Source of the DNA: Corynebacterium choanae
Lineage (GTDB): Bacteria > Actinomycetota > Actinomycetes > Mycobacteriales > Mycobacteriaceae
Reading direction: 5' to 3'
DNA length: 64,000 bases
Assembly: GCF_003813965.1 (NCBI RefSeq)
Contig: NZ_CP033896.1
Location: 2,232,001 to 2,296,000, forward strand
A program made the position numbers and the translations under genes. Of the stretch, positions 27,856-37,637 are shown one piece after another; positions within the stretch are counted from its first letter, which is position 1; every line of letters starts with the position of its first letter. Below the pieces are notes generated by a model that saw only the letters and a list, made by a program, of their open reading frames with translations, was not told where the DNA came from and made no database searches.

Positions 27856-28223
27856 CGAGCACACTGCAACAGACATTGCCGTGCACAATGGTGTTGCACC
27901 ATCGGACCCTGTTCCAGGCTCTTTATGCCATCCCAGTTCCAGCGATCGCTGGTGGAACACCACCTACGCGACCCTCCCACCCCACACCGCACCTATCACA
28001 CATAGCGCAGGCTGGTCGCCCAGACAAAGGAACGTTGCAGCTAACAGTGAACAGGCAGCACCCATTCCAGACTGGGCAGTGTGCAGACCCAGCTCACACG
28101 AAAGCCGCCGCCACAACACTGTGACAGCGGCTTGCATGGTTACCTGCCAAGCGTGATACCTGGCAAAACCCTTATCGGGTGCACACAGCCAAGCGCTGCA
28201 GATCCCCGCCAGTGGAGCAACGA
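27856..28223. other. intergenic region between convergent genes
   Basis: About 370 bp between the ends of paralog A and yihY. I see no gene and no strong terminator; only short weak inverted repeats are present. Confidence 0.5.
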
Positions 28224-29318
28224 TCAGTGACGCCATACGTTGCGCAGCGCAAGCACTGCGGCGCTCACTACTGCACCAGCAGCGAAACCGGTGGAAACCA
28301 GCGAGGATTTATCCCGCATCCGATCGACAGGATCAACTTCGTTGCGCACCCGAATCACAGCCGGTTCGGGAGCGGGAACCTTCGAGCGTGCCAGCGACTC
28401 GTCGGTGGTTGCAGTCCAGGCGCAGCAATAGAGCAAAATACGCCACACAAAATAGAACAGCACCATCACACCAATGATCGGACCGAAGGTTGCACCTGCT
28501 GGGTTATTCAACGCATTAGAGAAGAACAACGACCCGATCTGTTTGAAAATTTCGAAGGCTACCGCGCCAATGGCCGCCCCCTTTGCCGCAGACCGCCACG
28601 GCACATCGGTGCGCGGCAAATATTTCAACAGCCACAAAAAGACAAGGTAGTTCGCAATCAAACCGATAGCGATAGCCACGACTTGGGTGATGACATCAAT
28701 ACCGGGGATCTGTTCCAAACCGAGGAACTCCAAAACGTAGCGGGTCAACCCGGAGGATCCGACCGCGGTAATACCAAAGGCGATAATCAGCGCCACAAGC
28801 AGCATCAACAGACCCACCAGATCCATGAGTTTGCGGCCAACAAACCCACCGGCGATCGGGTTGGCTTTCCACATTTTGCTTGCGCCGTAGCGAAGATGGT
28901 TCATCCACGACAGCCCCGACCACAGTGCTGTTAAACCACCGATACCGGCGATTGCGCTGCGCTGTTCAATCGCGGTGTCAATCACCTCATTGAGGGTGTC
29001 GCCAACGGTCCCGTTTACTGTTTTAGTGATCTCGTCTTGGATCTGCCGCAGCGTATCTGGGTCGTTGACCAACGCAAATGCGGCACCCGCGAACAGCAGC
29101 ATCAAAATTGGGAACATCGACAGCACCGAAAAATAGGTGATGCCGGCCGCGTATTGGTTGCCGCCCATTTTGGCGTATCGCTCCTGCATGAGCATGAGAT
29201 GATCGAACCAGCCCCACTTTTCGCGGAGCTCTGCAATCTTGCCCGGCTCATCCTCGTGGGTGCGCTCAATACCGTATTCGTCAGTGTGTTTACTATCAGG
29301 TTTGGTAGAAACCGCCAC
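28224..29318 (-). CDS. yihY: YihY/BrkB-family inner membrane protein
   Basis: A 364-aa integral membrane protein of the YihY/virulence factor BrkB (formerly RNase BN) family, whose role is not settled. The family pattern is clear: a polar N-terminus, YAAGITYFSVLSMFPILMLLF, an extracytoplasmic loop, then several hydrophobic helices (LVGLLMLLVALIIAFG, VVAIAIGLIANYLVFL, IIGVMVLFYFVWRILLY), and a final hydrophobic stretch with RNVWRH. The start is GTG 29316-29318 with AAAGGATT at good spacing. In C. glutamicum the homolog (annotated yhjD) is, as I recall, next to trpS; here a 10-kb block separates them. Confidence 0.9.
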   Translation of the reverse strand: MAVSTKPDSKHTDEYGIERTHEDEPGKIAELREKWGWFDHLMLMQERYAKMGGNQYAAGITYFSVLSMFPILMLLFAGAAFALVNDPDTLRQIQDEITKTVNGTVGDTLNEVIDTAIEQRSAIAGIGGLTALWSGLSWMNHLRYGASKMWKANPIAGGFVGRKLMDLVGLLMLLVALIIAFGITAVGSSGLTRYVLEFLGLEQIPGIDVITQVVAIAIGLIANYLVFLWLLKYLPRTDVPWRSAAKGAAIGAVAFEIFKQIGSLFFSNALNNPAGATFGPIIGVMVLFYFVWRILLYCCAWTATTDESLARSKVPAPEPAVIRVRNEVDPVDRMRDKSSLVSTGFAAGAVVSAAVLALRNVWRH

Positions 29319-30350
29319 AGGAATCCTTTTCTTCTTCGCTTCGCCGCATCATTGCGACGTTCGGCATCACAGTGTGGATGTTGTTGTGTTCGCGGGGAAT
29401 GCCCACAGCCGGGTTGCTGGAAAGCGATCCTGCTGCAAGTGCCCGCCGCGAAAGAGACCAACCTGGCATGATACCGGTCGCATCGGTGTTTCTCCCAGCT
29501 CGGGTGGGTGAAACTGGTCAAACGTTACGGAAGCGCAATACTCCAGGGACTGTTTGTGGCATACTTGCCGACTTTGCGGTAGCGAGATGCTCTCCAGTGC
29601 GTCATCCGGCCATCAACCGCTTGCCCTTGCAGGGACAACGATCCCCCACTCCAACACAGGGCGGCACCCCCCTCACCATCTCCGCAACCTGTCTTTAGTG
29701 AGGTGCTTGCCCAACCCGCATCAGGGGTGCTTCCCGCGCAAGGGAATACAAGAGTGCATCGACAATGCACTTTATTTGTCAGACACCCGCATGGAGTGCG
29801 GGTAATTCGCCATACCCACCACAGGAGGTCGCCTAAACCAATTAGGTGATAGCAAAACCGCTGGTAACTCGGGCGTGTTAGTGATGTAACAGCAAATGGG
29901 CAGATGTCTGGCAGATCACAACACGAACGCAATTGCCCCCGTTAATGGGTGCTTTCCAAGGAAAAATTCACCCCAGGTTATACCGTGCGGGGGTAGCAAT
30001 AGGGAACAAAATCCCTGGTTGGAGCATTTACCCCGTGTCCGTTTTGCCCACTTTTCCCAAATGCTTCACAAAGCACAACTGTGGCCAGTAGGTTTGCTTC
30101 CCAAGCTCATCTGCTGCTTCACATTCGGCTGCAACTTGTGACGGTGATTGCATCGCACCTGGCGCAGAAGGCAAGCGGTGCCCCATCCGGGATCGAATGT
30201 CCCAGATACCCCGGCTACCTGATGGGCGTCTGCAAGTCGGCACTCCCTTCACCGGCGTCATTGCGCACCCTGATGTGTGTGACATGGCACAGGTGCACTT
30301 CACCGCCAACATCTTGCGTTCTCATTTGGAAAGGAACCTACGAAACTCAC
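29319..30350. other. long intergenic region upstream of DUF485-mctC
   Basis: About 1 kb between divergent yihY and the mctC operon, without a recognisable gene. It contains a cluster of small hairpins and palindromes: TTCCC/GGGAA (29731-29746), GTGCAT/ATGCAC followed by TTTATTT (29754-29777), CCCGCA/TGCGGG (29786-29802), CGCCTAA/TTAGGTG (29830-29848) and TGTTA-N6-TAACA (29876-29891). A further TGTGA-N6-TTGCA lies at 30137-30152. The last two have the geometry of GlxR (CRP-type) sites. Confidence 0.55.
29876..29891. promoter_or_regulatory. candidate CRP/GlxR-type palindrome
   Basis: TGTTA-GTGATG-TAACA is a perfect 5-6-5 inverted repeat with 8 of 10 arm bases matching the GlxR consensus TGTGA-N6-TCACA. 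It is about 460 bp from the DUF485 start, which is far for direct control, so confidence is low. Confidence 0.25.
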
Positions 30351-30695
30351 ATGACGAACCCCGCTGTCCCCCAGCGTCGGATCCCCACCGAGGCGGAGTT
30401 TATCGCCATGGAATCGACGCCCCAGTTTCACCAGCTTCGCTCAACATTCCGGAAATTTGCCTTCCCGGTCACCATCGCGTTTCTCGCCTGGTATCTCTTC
30501 TTCATCGTGGTGGCAACCTATGCCTACGACTTCGTCACCACTCCAGTATTCGGCGTTATCAACGTTGGCATGATCCTCGGTCTTGCCCAGTTCGCTACCG
30601 CCGGGTTGATCACATGGGCATATGTCCGTTTCGCTGATCGCACCCTTGATCCGTTGACCGCCGAAATTCGGCACGAATTAGAAGGAGGTGCCTAA
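30351..30695 (+). CDS. DUF485 small membrane protein, partner of the monocarboxylate transporter
   Basis: A 114-aa membrane protein with two transmembrane helices (FPVTIAFLAWYLFFIVVATYA and VINVGMILGLAQFATAGLITWA) and the DUF485 pattern STPQFHQLRSTFRKF. In many actinobacteria DUF485 genes sit directly before acetate/monocarboxylate symporters; here the next gene begins 3 nt after the stop. A role as accessory subunit or modulator of that transporter is inferred. Start ATG 30351 has GGAAAGGA about 16 nt upstream, longer than usual spacing, so the start is not certain. Confidence 0.88.
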   Translation: MTNPAVPQRRIPTEAEFIAMESTPQFHQLRSTFRKFAFPVTIAFLAWYLFFIVVATYAYDFVTTPVFGVINVGMILGLAQFATAGLITWAYVRFADRTLDPLTAEIRHELEGGA

Positions 30696-30698
30696 CAC

Positions 30699-32321
30699 AT
30701 GAGGACACATCTACTCGCCCAAGAAGCTGTCGATACCGGCAATCCGCTGCTCAATATTGGCATTTTTATTCTTTTCATCGTCGTCACCATGACTGTGGTG
30801 GTGCGCGCTACCCGGAAAACCTCTCAGAAAGGCTCCGACTTCTACACTGGTGGCGCATCATTTTCCGGCTGGCAAAACGGGCTGGCGATCTCCGGGGACT
30901 ATCTGTCCGCGGCCGCGTTCCTCGGCGTAACCGGTGCAATCGCCCTGTACGGCTATGACGGATTCTTGTATTCGGTGGGCTTCCTGATTGCGCTGCTTGT
31001 CGCCTTGGTGCTGGTTGCTGAACCGTTGCGAAACACCGGCCGATTCACTATGGCTGACGTGTTGTCTTTCCGACTCAAGCAGCGGCCGGTACGTACTGCT
31101 GCGGCGATCTCCACACTGTCGATTTCCTTGTTCTATCTCATCGCCCAGATGGCTGGTGCTGGCGGTTTGGTTGCACTGCTGCTCGGTATTCAAGGCAAAG
31201 TCGCCCAGTCTGGGGTGGTCGCCATCGTTGGTGTGCTGATGATTATCTATGTGCTTGTCGGTGGCATGAAAGGCACCACATATGTGCAGATGATCAAAGC
31301 AGTGCTGCTGGTCGGCGGCTCGATCATCATTACCGTGCTGACATTCTGGGTAGTCAAGGGCGGTTTCAATGAGGTGCTCACCCAGGCAGTCGCCAATCAT
31401 CCCAAAGGTGAAGCAGTGCTAGGCCCTGGTTTGAAGTACGGCAAAAATGAGCTCACCAAGCTCGACTTCATCTCCCTTGGCATGGCGCTGGTGTTTGGCA
31501 CCTCGGGTCTGCCTCACGTCTTGATGCGGTTCTACACTGTGCCAACCGCCCGGGAAGCCCGCCGCTCAGTGACGTGGACAATCGCTATTGTTGCATTGTT
31601 CTTCCTGCTCACCGTGGTGATGGGTTTTGGTGCGGCGGCACTCGTTGGCACCGATGCGATCACCAGCGCCCCAGGTGGGGTGAACTCCGCGGTACTGTTG
31701 TTGTCCGCGAAAGTCGGCGGCACCATCTTTATGGCCTGTATTTCTGCGATTGCCTTCGCCACTATTTTGGCGGTGGTGGCAGGGTTGGCGATTACTGCTT
31801 CCGCATCGGTGGCTCACGACATCTATAACTCGGTGCTGCGCGACGGCAAAGCAACCGAAGAAGAACAAGTCCGGGTTTCCCGCATCACCGTGGTCGTCAT
31901 CGGTATTTTGGCGATCGTGCTCGGCATTGGGGCGATTGGGCAAAACATTGCCTTCCTGGTCGCCTTGGCTTTCGGTATTGCCGCCTCGGCAAACCTGCCA
32001 ACGATTCTCTATTCGCTGTACTGGAAGCGGTTTAACACCACCGGTGCCGTGTGCAGTATCTATGGTGGGCTGCTCACCAGTGTGATTCTGATCATTTTCT
32101 CCCCGGCAGTGTCCGGCACCCCAACGTCGTTCCTTGGCGAGAATATTGATTTTGCCTTCTTCCCCCTCACGAATCCGTCGATTATTGCCATCCCAATGGG
32201 CTTCCTGCTCGGAATTGTGGGCACCCTGTTAGGCAAACCAGATAACTTTGCTGGGAAAGCCGCCGAGATGCAGGTTCGCTCGCTGACCGGTGTGGGTGTG
32301 GAGAAAGCAGTCGCCCACTAG
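30699..32321 (+). CDS. mctC: sodium:solute symporter family monocarboxylate (acetate/pyruvate/propionate) transporter
   Basis: A 540-aa SSS-family permease with about 13 hydrophobic helices. It closely fits ActP/MctC: DFYTGGASFSGWQNGLAISGDYLSAAAFLG near the N-terminus, FTMADVLSFRLKQRPVR, GGMKGTTYVQMIKAVLL, and FGTSGLPHVLMRFYTVPTAREARRS. MctC in C. glutamicum is known to import pyruvate, acetate and propionate with a cation. It follows the DUF485 gene by 3 nt, and GGAGG lies 10 nt before ATG 30699. A stable hairpin follows at 32333. Regulation by RamA, RamB or GlxR is known for the C. glutamicum gene or its relatives; here only weak candidate sites are visible. Confidence 0.92.
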   Translation: MRTHLLAQEAVDTGNPLLNIGIFILFIVVTMTVVVRATRKTSQKGSDFYTGGASFSGWQNGLAISGDYLSAAAFLGVTGAIALYGYDGFLYSVGFLIALLVALVLVAEPLRNTGRFTMADVLSFRLKQRPVRTAAAISTLSISLFYLIAQMAGAGGLVALLLGIQGKVAQSGVVAIVGVLMIIYVLVGGMKGTTYVQMIKAVLLVGGSIIITVLTFWVVKGGFNEVLTQAVANHPKGEAVLGPGLKYGKNELTKLDFISLGMALVFGTSGLPHVLMRFYTVPTAREARRSVTWTIAIVALFFLLTVVMGFGAAALVGTDAITSAPGGVNSAVLLLSAKVGGTIFMACISAIAFATILAVVAGLAITASASVAHDIYNSVLRDGKATEEEQVRVSRITVVVIGILAIVLGIGAIGQNIAFLVALAFGIAASANLPTILYSLYWKRFNTTGAVCSIYGGLLTSVILIIFSPAVSGTPTSFLGENIDFAFFPLTNPSIIAIPMGFLLGIVGTLLGKPDNFAGKAAEMQVRSLTGVGVEKAVAH

Positions 32322-32813
32322 GAGTTACTGTGGTTTGCTGCACCGGTGGTCACCGGTGAAGCAAACGCTATCCCGGGGTTTTGCCCGCATCAGCTCGCCC
32401 CGTGCAGCATTGCCATGTGCTTGCCCCACGGTTATTGCATAACTTCACCGAGTGCACCGCGCCGTTTCTTGTGAGAACACCAGCTGTTGATCCCCCAAGA
32501 CGGTGCGGTGCATTGCGCTGCTAATAGCGGCTGTACTGCGAACCTTCAGCAGTCACGCTACCCGTTTAGGGGATTGAACAAATCGTTGTTGCAGCATCTG
32601 TCGTAGGGTATAGGCAACGGAGTGGTGATCCTAGGGCTACTACCGCAATGTTTAACGACACAATACGGTCGTGGATTCGCGGGGTAACAGGTGGCCGTGC
32701 AGGCATCCCCATCCCCCCGAAATTTGTGAAGTTATTGCGAACCGCAGGTGTGCTGTCGCTGGTGCGTGGGTCTCAGGCAAACAGCCGCAACAGTCGTCTG
32801 GTGAGGAAAAATT
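32322..32813. other. intergenic region downstream of mctC
   Basis: About 490 bp. It holds the hairpin after mctC (32333-32366) and must contain the promoter of the two surface-protein genes. No other gene is recognisable; short frames near 32650 lack any coding character I can support. Confidence 0.5.
32333..32366 (+). terminator. hairpin after mctC
   Basis: Arms GTTTGC-tg-CACCGGTG (32333-32348) and CACCGGTG-aa-GCAAAC (32351-32366) form a two-part stem 12 bp past the mctC stop. No clean U-run follows directly (GCTATCCCGGGGTTTT), so it may act with a protein factor or simply protect the 3' end. Confidence 0.65.
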
Positions 32814-35165
32814 GTGAAGATGCGTCCCTTTACTGCAGCTGTCAGTGCGTTGGCAGTCGGCTTGCCGCTCATGGTTGTGCCAACGAGTGCACATGCGGCG
32901 GAGGTCACCAATTCGGTGACTTATCCGCAAACCTGTCGGGCTATCCCTAACCGGTTGGCGGATCCGCAGGATAATCGGGGGCAAGATGTGCGGATTGAAA
33001 CGACCGCCCCGGCCACGGTTGAGGTAGGGAAAACCATCACAGTGAAAATGAAGGTCAACACCGGCAAAACGGTGCTTGACAAGCTGCCGTTTGGGGCGAG
33101 AGTCACCGATAATGCGCGGCTGAAAATAGATCTTGCCCTACCGGATGGCTTCGAGCTGCAAAGTGCACTGTTGAGTTCGGATACCAATGTGCAAGGGTTG
33201 AGCGCATTTACCGTCAACGAGCGGGGCGAAAAAGACCCGAATGGGCGGATTTTACGGTTGGCGAGCGCCGATAATGCGACGATTGCGAACTCGCCGAACG
33301 CCAGTGTCACTGGTGCCGGCAACGCCAATAATCATGTCACCGGCAGCACGCTTGAGTGGTTGCTGCCAACATTGACTATGCGGCTCAAAGCCACCAAACC
33401 TGGTACCGCGTCCCTGGGGCTGCGGCACAAGGGCAGTGCGGAGCAGTATGCTTCGCCAACCAGCTACATGACGTTTAACGTGGTAACCGATGCTGGTATT
33501 GCAGGCACCGTATATGCCGCAACCTACTGTTCACCGCGAACCAGCCCAACCGCCCCCTTCTTTGACGGTGCCCGTCATTTGTTTGACTTTACGGTGATCG
33601 ACAAGCAACCCGCCCAGAAGGTGACAGTCAATCTGGCAACTGAGCGGGTCGCAGCCGGCGAATTATCACCGGTGACTGCGACTGTCACCCCGGCTGATGC
33701 CGCAGGAACAGTGACATTTACGGCAGCTGATCGCAGCGTCACTGCCCCGGTGGTTGCTGGGCGGGCAACAGCCAATATGGTGTTTCCTCAGGCAGGGCAG
33801 CAACCGGTGCAATTGGCGTTCACCCCTCGCGATGCGGAGAAATTCCTCCCTGCACAAGGCACAGGCACGGTGGAAGCCGGCGCCCGACCAGCCGAGTTGA
33901 CGATTATGGCGCCGCGGCGGGTCTCCCCCGGCAGCGAGGTCACCATTCAGGTTGTTACCCCTGCAGCAGCAACCGGTAAGCTCGTGTTTTCCAGCGATGG
34001 CAAGACGCTCGGTTCGGCGGATATTGTTGCCGGACAGACAAGTTTCACCTTCAACGCTGGCAACACCGAAGCAAGCCGCACAATTGATGTGGCCTACCAA
34101 CCAGATCAGGCAGCTTCGTTGGCTCCGAACACTGCTTCGGTGACGATCCAGGTGGAAGAAACAGCTGACACCACCCTTACGTTGGCTGCTGACGCTACCG
34201 CTGTGCCAATCGGATCGACGACTGCGCTTACCGCCACCATCACCCCAGCCAAAGGCACAACGGCTCGCGATATTCGCGGCACCCTCGCGGTCACTGTCGG
34301 CGGCCAGACGATTCGCCACACTGTCACTGGGGCGACCAGCACTGTCGATCTTCCTGTCAGCGCCGCCGGCCAACAGCAGGTCACCGCCGTGTTTTATCCG
34401 GAACCCGATAGCCGCCAGACTATTGCCACCGCAGAAACTGCCATTGTCGGTAAAACCACAGGTTTATCCCTGCGGCTTACTCCACCGGCGACAGTCACTG
34501 TTGGTACACCGGCGATCGTGCAAATCGCCGCAGTGACCAGTGACCAATTCCCGGCGCGTGGCACAGCGACCGCCACCGTACATGGGCGCACCACCAGCGC
34601 AAACTTGGTTGACGGTGTAGCCGAGTTGCCGGTAATACTCACCGATACGCAACCAACTCCGGTGACAGTAACGGTCACCGATCCACAGGGTCTTACCGCT
34701 ACAGAAACATTGACCTTGCGGGCCGAACCGTCCTTGGCAAACGATGATATTTTCGCCACCGATATAGTGCTTGATCTGCCCGAATCGGGGAAAGCGAACA
34801 CCTTCCTCACCGGTACAGCGACAGTGACAACCAGTGGCCGGCCAACCGATGGCGGCTATGTTTCGGTGCAAGTAGATGGCGCCGCTCTGCAGCGCGACGG
34901 AAAACCGGTGGCAATTCCAGTAGTCAACGGCAAGGCTGCATTCCAAGTGAACTTTGCAGTCAATGGCACACATCAGGTGCAGGTCGTTTACCACAATGAT
35001 GCTGGCGATTCCGGCAATGGCGTAACCAGCATGGTGGTGATCACCGGTGGCCGCACCCCGGCTACTGGCACCGAACATCAGCCCACCGGAATCATGGCAT
35101 GGTTTACAAAACTCATCGAATGGTTCACTCATCTCTTTTCCGGCGGCAGCTCTTCTGCGAGCTAA
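32814..35165 (+). CDS. secreted Ig-like repeat protein, paralog B of the envelope family
   Basis: A 783-aa exported protein: signal peptide (cleavage near SAHA-AE), an N-terminal domain bounded by C41 and C239 that is paralogous to the protein at 26758 (shared GL.AF.V and ADNATI..SP stretches and CSPR end), then about four Ig-like or Big-type beta domains (for example TTLTLAADATAVPIGSTTAL). It has no LPxTG motif and no transmembrane helix; instead it ends with an amphipathic aromatic segment, GIMAWFTKLIEWFTHLF, then GGSSSAS. How it is held at the surface is unclear. The start is GTG 32814 after GAGGAAAAATT. The related gene at 35217 follows after 51 bp, probably in one transcript. Confidence 0.85.
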   Translation: MKMRPFTAAVSALAVGLPLMVVPTSAHAAEVTNSVTYPQTCRAIPNRLADPQDNRGQDVRIETTAPATVEVGKTITVKMKVNTGKTVLDKLPFGARVTDNARLKIDLALPDGFELQSALLSSDTNVQGLSAFTVNERGEKDPNGRILRLASADNATIANSPNASVTGAGNANNHVTGSTLEWLLPTLTMRLKATKPGTASLGLRHKGSAEQYASPTSYMTFNVVTDAGIAGTVYAATYCSPRTSPTAPFFDGARHLFDFTVIDKQPAQKVTVNLATERVAAGELSPVTATVTPADAAGTVTFTAADRSVTAPVVAGRATANMVFPQAGQQPVQLAFTPRDAEKFLPAQGTGTVEAGARPAELTIMAPRRVSPGSEVTIQVVTPAAATGKLVFSSDGKTLGSADIVAGQTSFTFNAGNTEASRTIDVAYQPDQAASLAPNTASVTIQVEETADTTLTLAADATAVPIGSTTALTATITPAKGTTARDIRGTLAVTVGGQTIRHTVTGATSTVDLPVSAAGQQQVTAVFYPEPDSRQTIATAETAIVGKTTGLSLRLTPPATVTVGTPAIVQIAAVTSDQFPARGTATATVHGRTTSANLVDGVAELPVILTDTQPTPVTVTVTDPQGLTATETLTLRAEPSLANDDIFATDIVLDLPESGKANTFLTGTATVTTSGRPTDGGYVSVQVDGAALQRDGKPVAIPVVNGKAAFQVNFAVNGTHQVQVVYHNDAGDSGNGVTSMVVITGGRTPATGTEHQPTGIMAWFTKLIEWFTHLFSGGSSSAS

Positions 35166-35216
35166 GGTGCCCCACTACTTCCACTAACGAAACGTGAAAA
35201 AAGGTAATTTTCGACC

Positions 35217-37427
35217 ATGTTTGTGACCCGTCCAGCTCGCCGCCGCAGTGTAACTGCGCTTACCGTGATGAGCCTCACCGCCACCCTGCTGCAAAGCCCT
35301 GCCCTTGCGGCAACCACTTCTACCCCGCTTACCCATCAATGTTCAGTGCTTGGCAGAACTAGCTTTTCCCCTATTACGGAGGATGTGCAGGTTGATGCGC
35401 CGGAGGAAGTCGCCGTCGGGGATACGTTTACTGTGCGTATCAGCCCGGGGGTGATGAGTGTCGATAAACCGGTGTGGGGGCTGAATTATCGCCTGAGTAT
35501 CCCTGCTCCTGCCGAGGCGAAACTCGTTGGGGAGCCACGGCTGGTCAGCGAAGGATCAGGACTGATTGGGGGCAGTCCACGGGTGACGACGTTGCCGCCT
35601 CTGCGACAGCTCATCGTCGATGGTGGGGATCGCCCGGGAAGTTTTCATCGGCCGAGGGATCCTTATGGTTGGCAGGCGCAAGGTGGCGAGTTTCAATTCC
35701 CTGCCATCGAAATGACATTCGAAGCGCTTCGAGCTGGTTCCTTACACTTCGGCTACTATAACGAGATCCTTACCCCGGATTTCGCGGCTATCTCTTATTC
35801 CACTACCGGCTCTAGTCTGTTAAATCCTGTGGTCTACTGTCGCGGCAATAAGCTCGCTACGGTAACAGTGTCCGACACCCCCGCCGAAGCTGCCCCTACT
35901 ACCACGACGTTTACCGACGGTGCGGAAACACAGGTTGCCGCATCTGGCGGTGAGATCACCCTGCCAGTTCAGGTCACCGGTGATGATGGTACAGCGGTGA
36001 CCACCGGTGAGGTGGCAGTAACTTTGGACGGTAGACCGGTGGAAACCACGGCCCTTTCCCCGCAGGGGGGTATCGCGGCGATAACAATCCCAATTCCGGA
36101 AAACACCACCGCAGAGCCGGTGACATATTCGCTTACAGCTCACTATCTTGGTACTGACCGTTATCAGGAGTCGAGTGCCATGCATCGGATTGTTGTCGCT
36201 GGAACCTCCGCCCCAGCACCGGCACCTGTCGAAGAGGTTGCCACCACGACGACACTTGCTGCTCGTGCCGGCGATCTGATCGACAACGCCACCACTGTGG
36301 CATACACGTTGCAGGCAACAGTCACCGCTGCCGTTGGCACTGTTCCTGACGGGGCGGTGGTGAAGTTCACCGAACACGGCCAAACTTTGGCGACAGCCGT
36401 TGTCAGCAACGGGGTTGCAACAGCCCAGGTTGCGTTGGGGGAAGATGCACAGCACAGGATTACTGCCACATTGCAAGATGTTGATCTTGCCGGGAAACGC
36501 TATCTTGCATCTTCTGATACGCAGGTGGTGGCGGTGCCTTCCACGGCAGTGGAAACCCCGGAGGTGACCACCCCAATCCTGCCTATGGAAGAAACCACGA
36601 TCACGCTGTCTGCTGCCGCGGAGACGCTTGCAGTTGGTGCCCCAGTGCCGCTGACTGCCACTGTTACAAGCCCGCAAGGCAAGCGTGCCGGCATTGTGGT
36701 TACCTTCCGGGATAATGGCCGCAATATTGGTCAAGCAACTACGGATGCATCGGGTGTTGCCACGTTTGCGGCACCGGTAACCGTTGATGGGCGTCACACG
36801 TTTCACGCAGTAAGTGCCGATCAGCCGACCGATACTGTGCTGCTGCTGGGAGCATCTTCTGCTGATCTCACCCTGGCCACCCGGCCGAAAACCACGATCA
36901 ACAATGCGACGATCAGCCTTACTGCTGCCCCACAACAGCCGGTTGCCTTCGGCGACACGGTGACACTGACAGCAACAGTTACCCCGGCGACGGTAGTCAA
37001 CAATGCCTGGGTGAGTTTCTATGAGGGCGACACACTGCTCGCCGATGTGCAGGTTGATCCTGCCACCGGCACCGCCTCGTTGCCGGTGGTTGCTACCGCG
37101 ACGCGAACTCTCACCGCCCGGCTGAATCCGGGAACAAATACGCAAGTTTCCTACAATGGAGCGGACAGCGCACCGGTCACGATCACCCCAACTAGTGACG
37201 ACTATCGGTTCGTCATTGACCCGAACGATCCGGCAACGCCAGGCAACACGGCAGGTTCTTCTGCCGAAGGTGCCGGGCAAGGCTCCTCGGACACGGAATC
37301 ATCGTCCCCCATGCCGGTGCTCGTTGTGTTGGTGTTGGCTATTCTTGCCGGCGGACTAACTCTGCTGCCGCCGGTGCGTCAACAGTTCAACCTGCCACCA
37401 CTGCCACCGCTGATCCCGCTTGGTTAA
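35217..37427 (+). CDS. secreted membrane-anchored Ig-like repeat protein, paralog C
   Basis: A 736-aa protein with a signal peptide (cleavage near PALA-AT), an N-terminal domain with C42 (LTHQCS) and C208 (VVYCRGN) in the same places as in the proteins at 26758 and 32814 but otherwise diverged, then several Ig-like repeats (TTTLAAR, TTITLSAAAETLAVG, TISLTAAPQQPVAFG). It ends with a hydrophobic helix (VLVVLVLAILAGGLTLL) and then a proline-rich tail, FNLPPLPPLIPLG, unlike the usual short basic tail. Start ATG 35217 has AAAAAAGG upstream. It is probably in one operon with the gene at 32814. No enzymatic motif is seen; a structural or adhesive role is inferred. Confidence 0.85.
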   Translation: MFVTRPARRRSVTALTVMSLTATLLQSPALAATTSTPLTHQCSVLGRTSFSPITEDVQVDAPEEVAVGDTFTVRISPGVMSVDKPVWGLNYRLSIPAPAEAKLVGEPRLVSEGSGLIGGSPRVTTLPPLRQLIVDGGDRPGSFHRPRDPYGWQAQGGEFQFPAIEMTFEALRAGSLHFGYYNEILTPDFAAISYSTTGSSLLNPVVYCRGNKLATVTVSDTPAEAAPTTTTFTDGAETQVAASGGEITLPVQVTGDDGTAVTTGEVAVTLDGRPVETTALSPQGGIAAITIPIPENTTAEPVTYSLTAHYLGTDRYQESSAMHRIVVAGTSAPAPAPVEEVATTTTLAARAGDLIDNATTVAYTLQATVTAAVGTVPDGAVVKFTEHGQTLATAVVSNGVATAQVALGEDAQHRITATLQDVDLAGKRYLASSDTQVVAVPSTAVETPEVTTPILPMEETTITLSAAAETLAVGAPVPLTATVTSPQGKRAGIVVTFRDNGRNIGQATTDASGVATFAAPVTVDGRHTFHAVSADQPTDTVLLLGASSADLTLATRPKTTINNATISLTAAPQQPVAFGDTVTLTATVTPATVVNNAWVSFYEGDTLLADVQVDPATGTASLPVVATATRTLTARLNPGTNTQVSYNGADSAPVTITPTSDDYRFVIDPNDPATPGNTAGSSAEGAGQGSSDTESSSPMPVLVVLVLAILAGGLTLLPPVRQQFNLPPLPPLIPLG

Positions 37428-37637
37428 CCTATATGCGCCTGTGAACAGCCTGTGGTGAGCGAGCCTTGTCACCAGACTATGCGGTGGCACGGTGACTTCA
37501 GCGGCAACCCCTTGCCTACGAGAATCGTGCCAACCAGCCTGGTGGTCAGCAGCCACACTGCCCCGTGGCGGTAGCCTGCAACAGCAAAACCGGCACGCCT
37601 GGTAACCCCCGCGCAGCTACTTGGCCGGCGCACGGCG

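Noticed and set aside
30278..30291. TGTGACATGGCACA as a GlxR site before DUF485-mctC
   Set aside because: The spacing between half-sites is 4 bp rather than 6, so it does not fit the CRP-family geometry.
32648..32950. Short rightward frame before the surface protein at 32814
   Set aside because: It overlaps the better-supported gene, has no ribosome site and no recognisable content.
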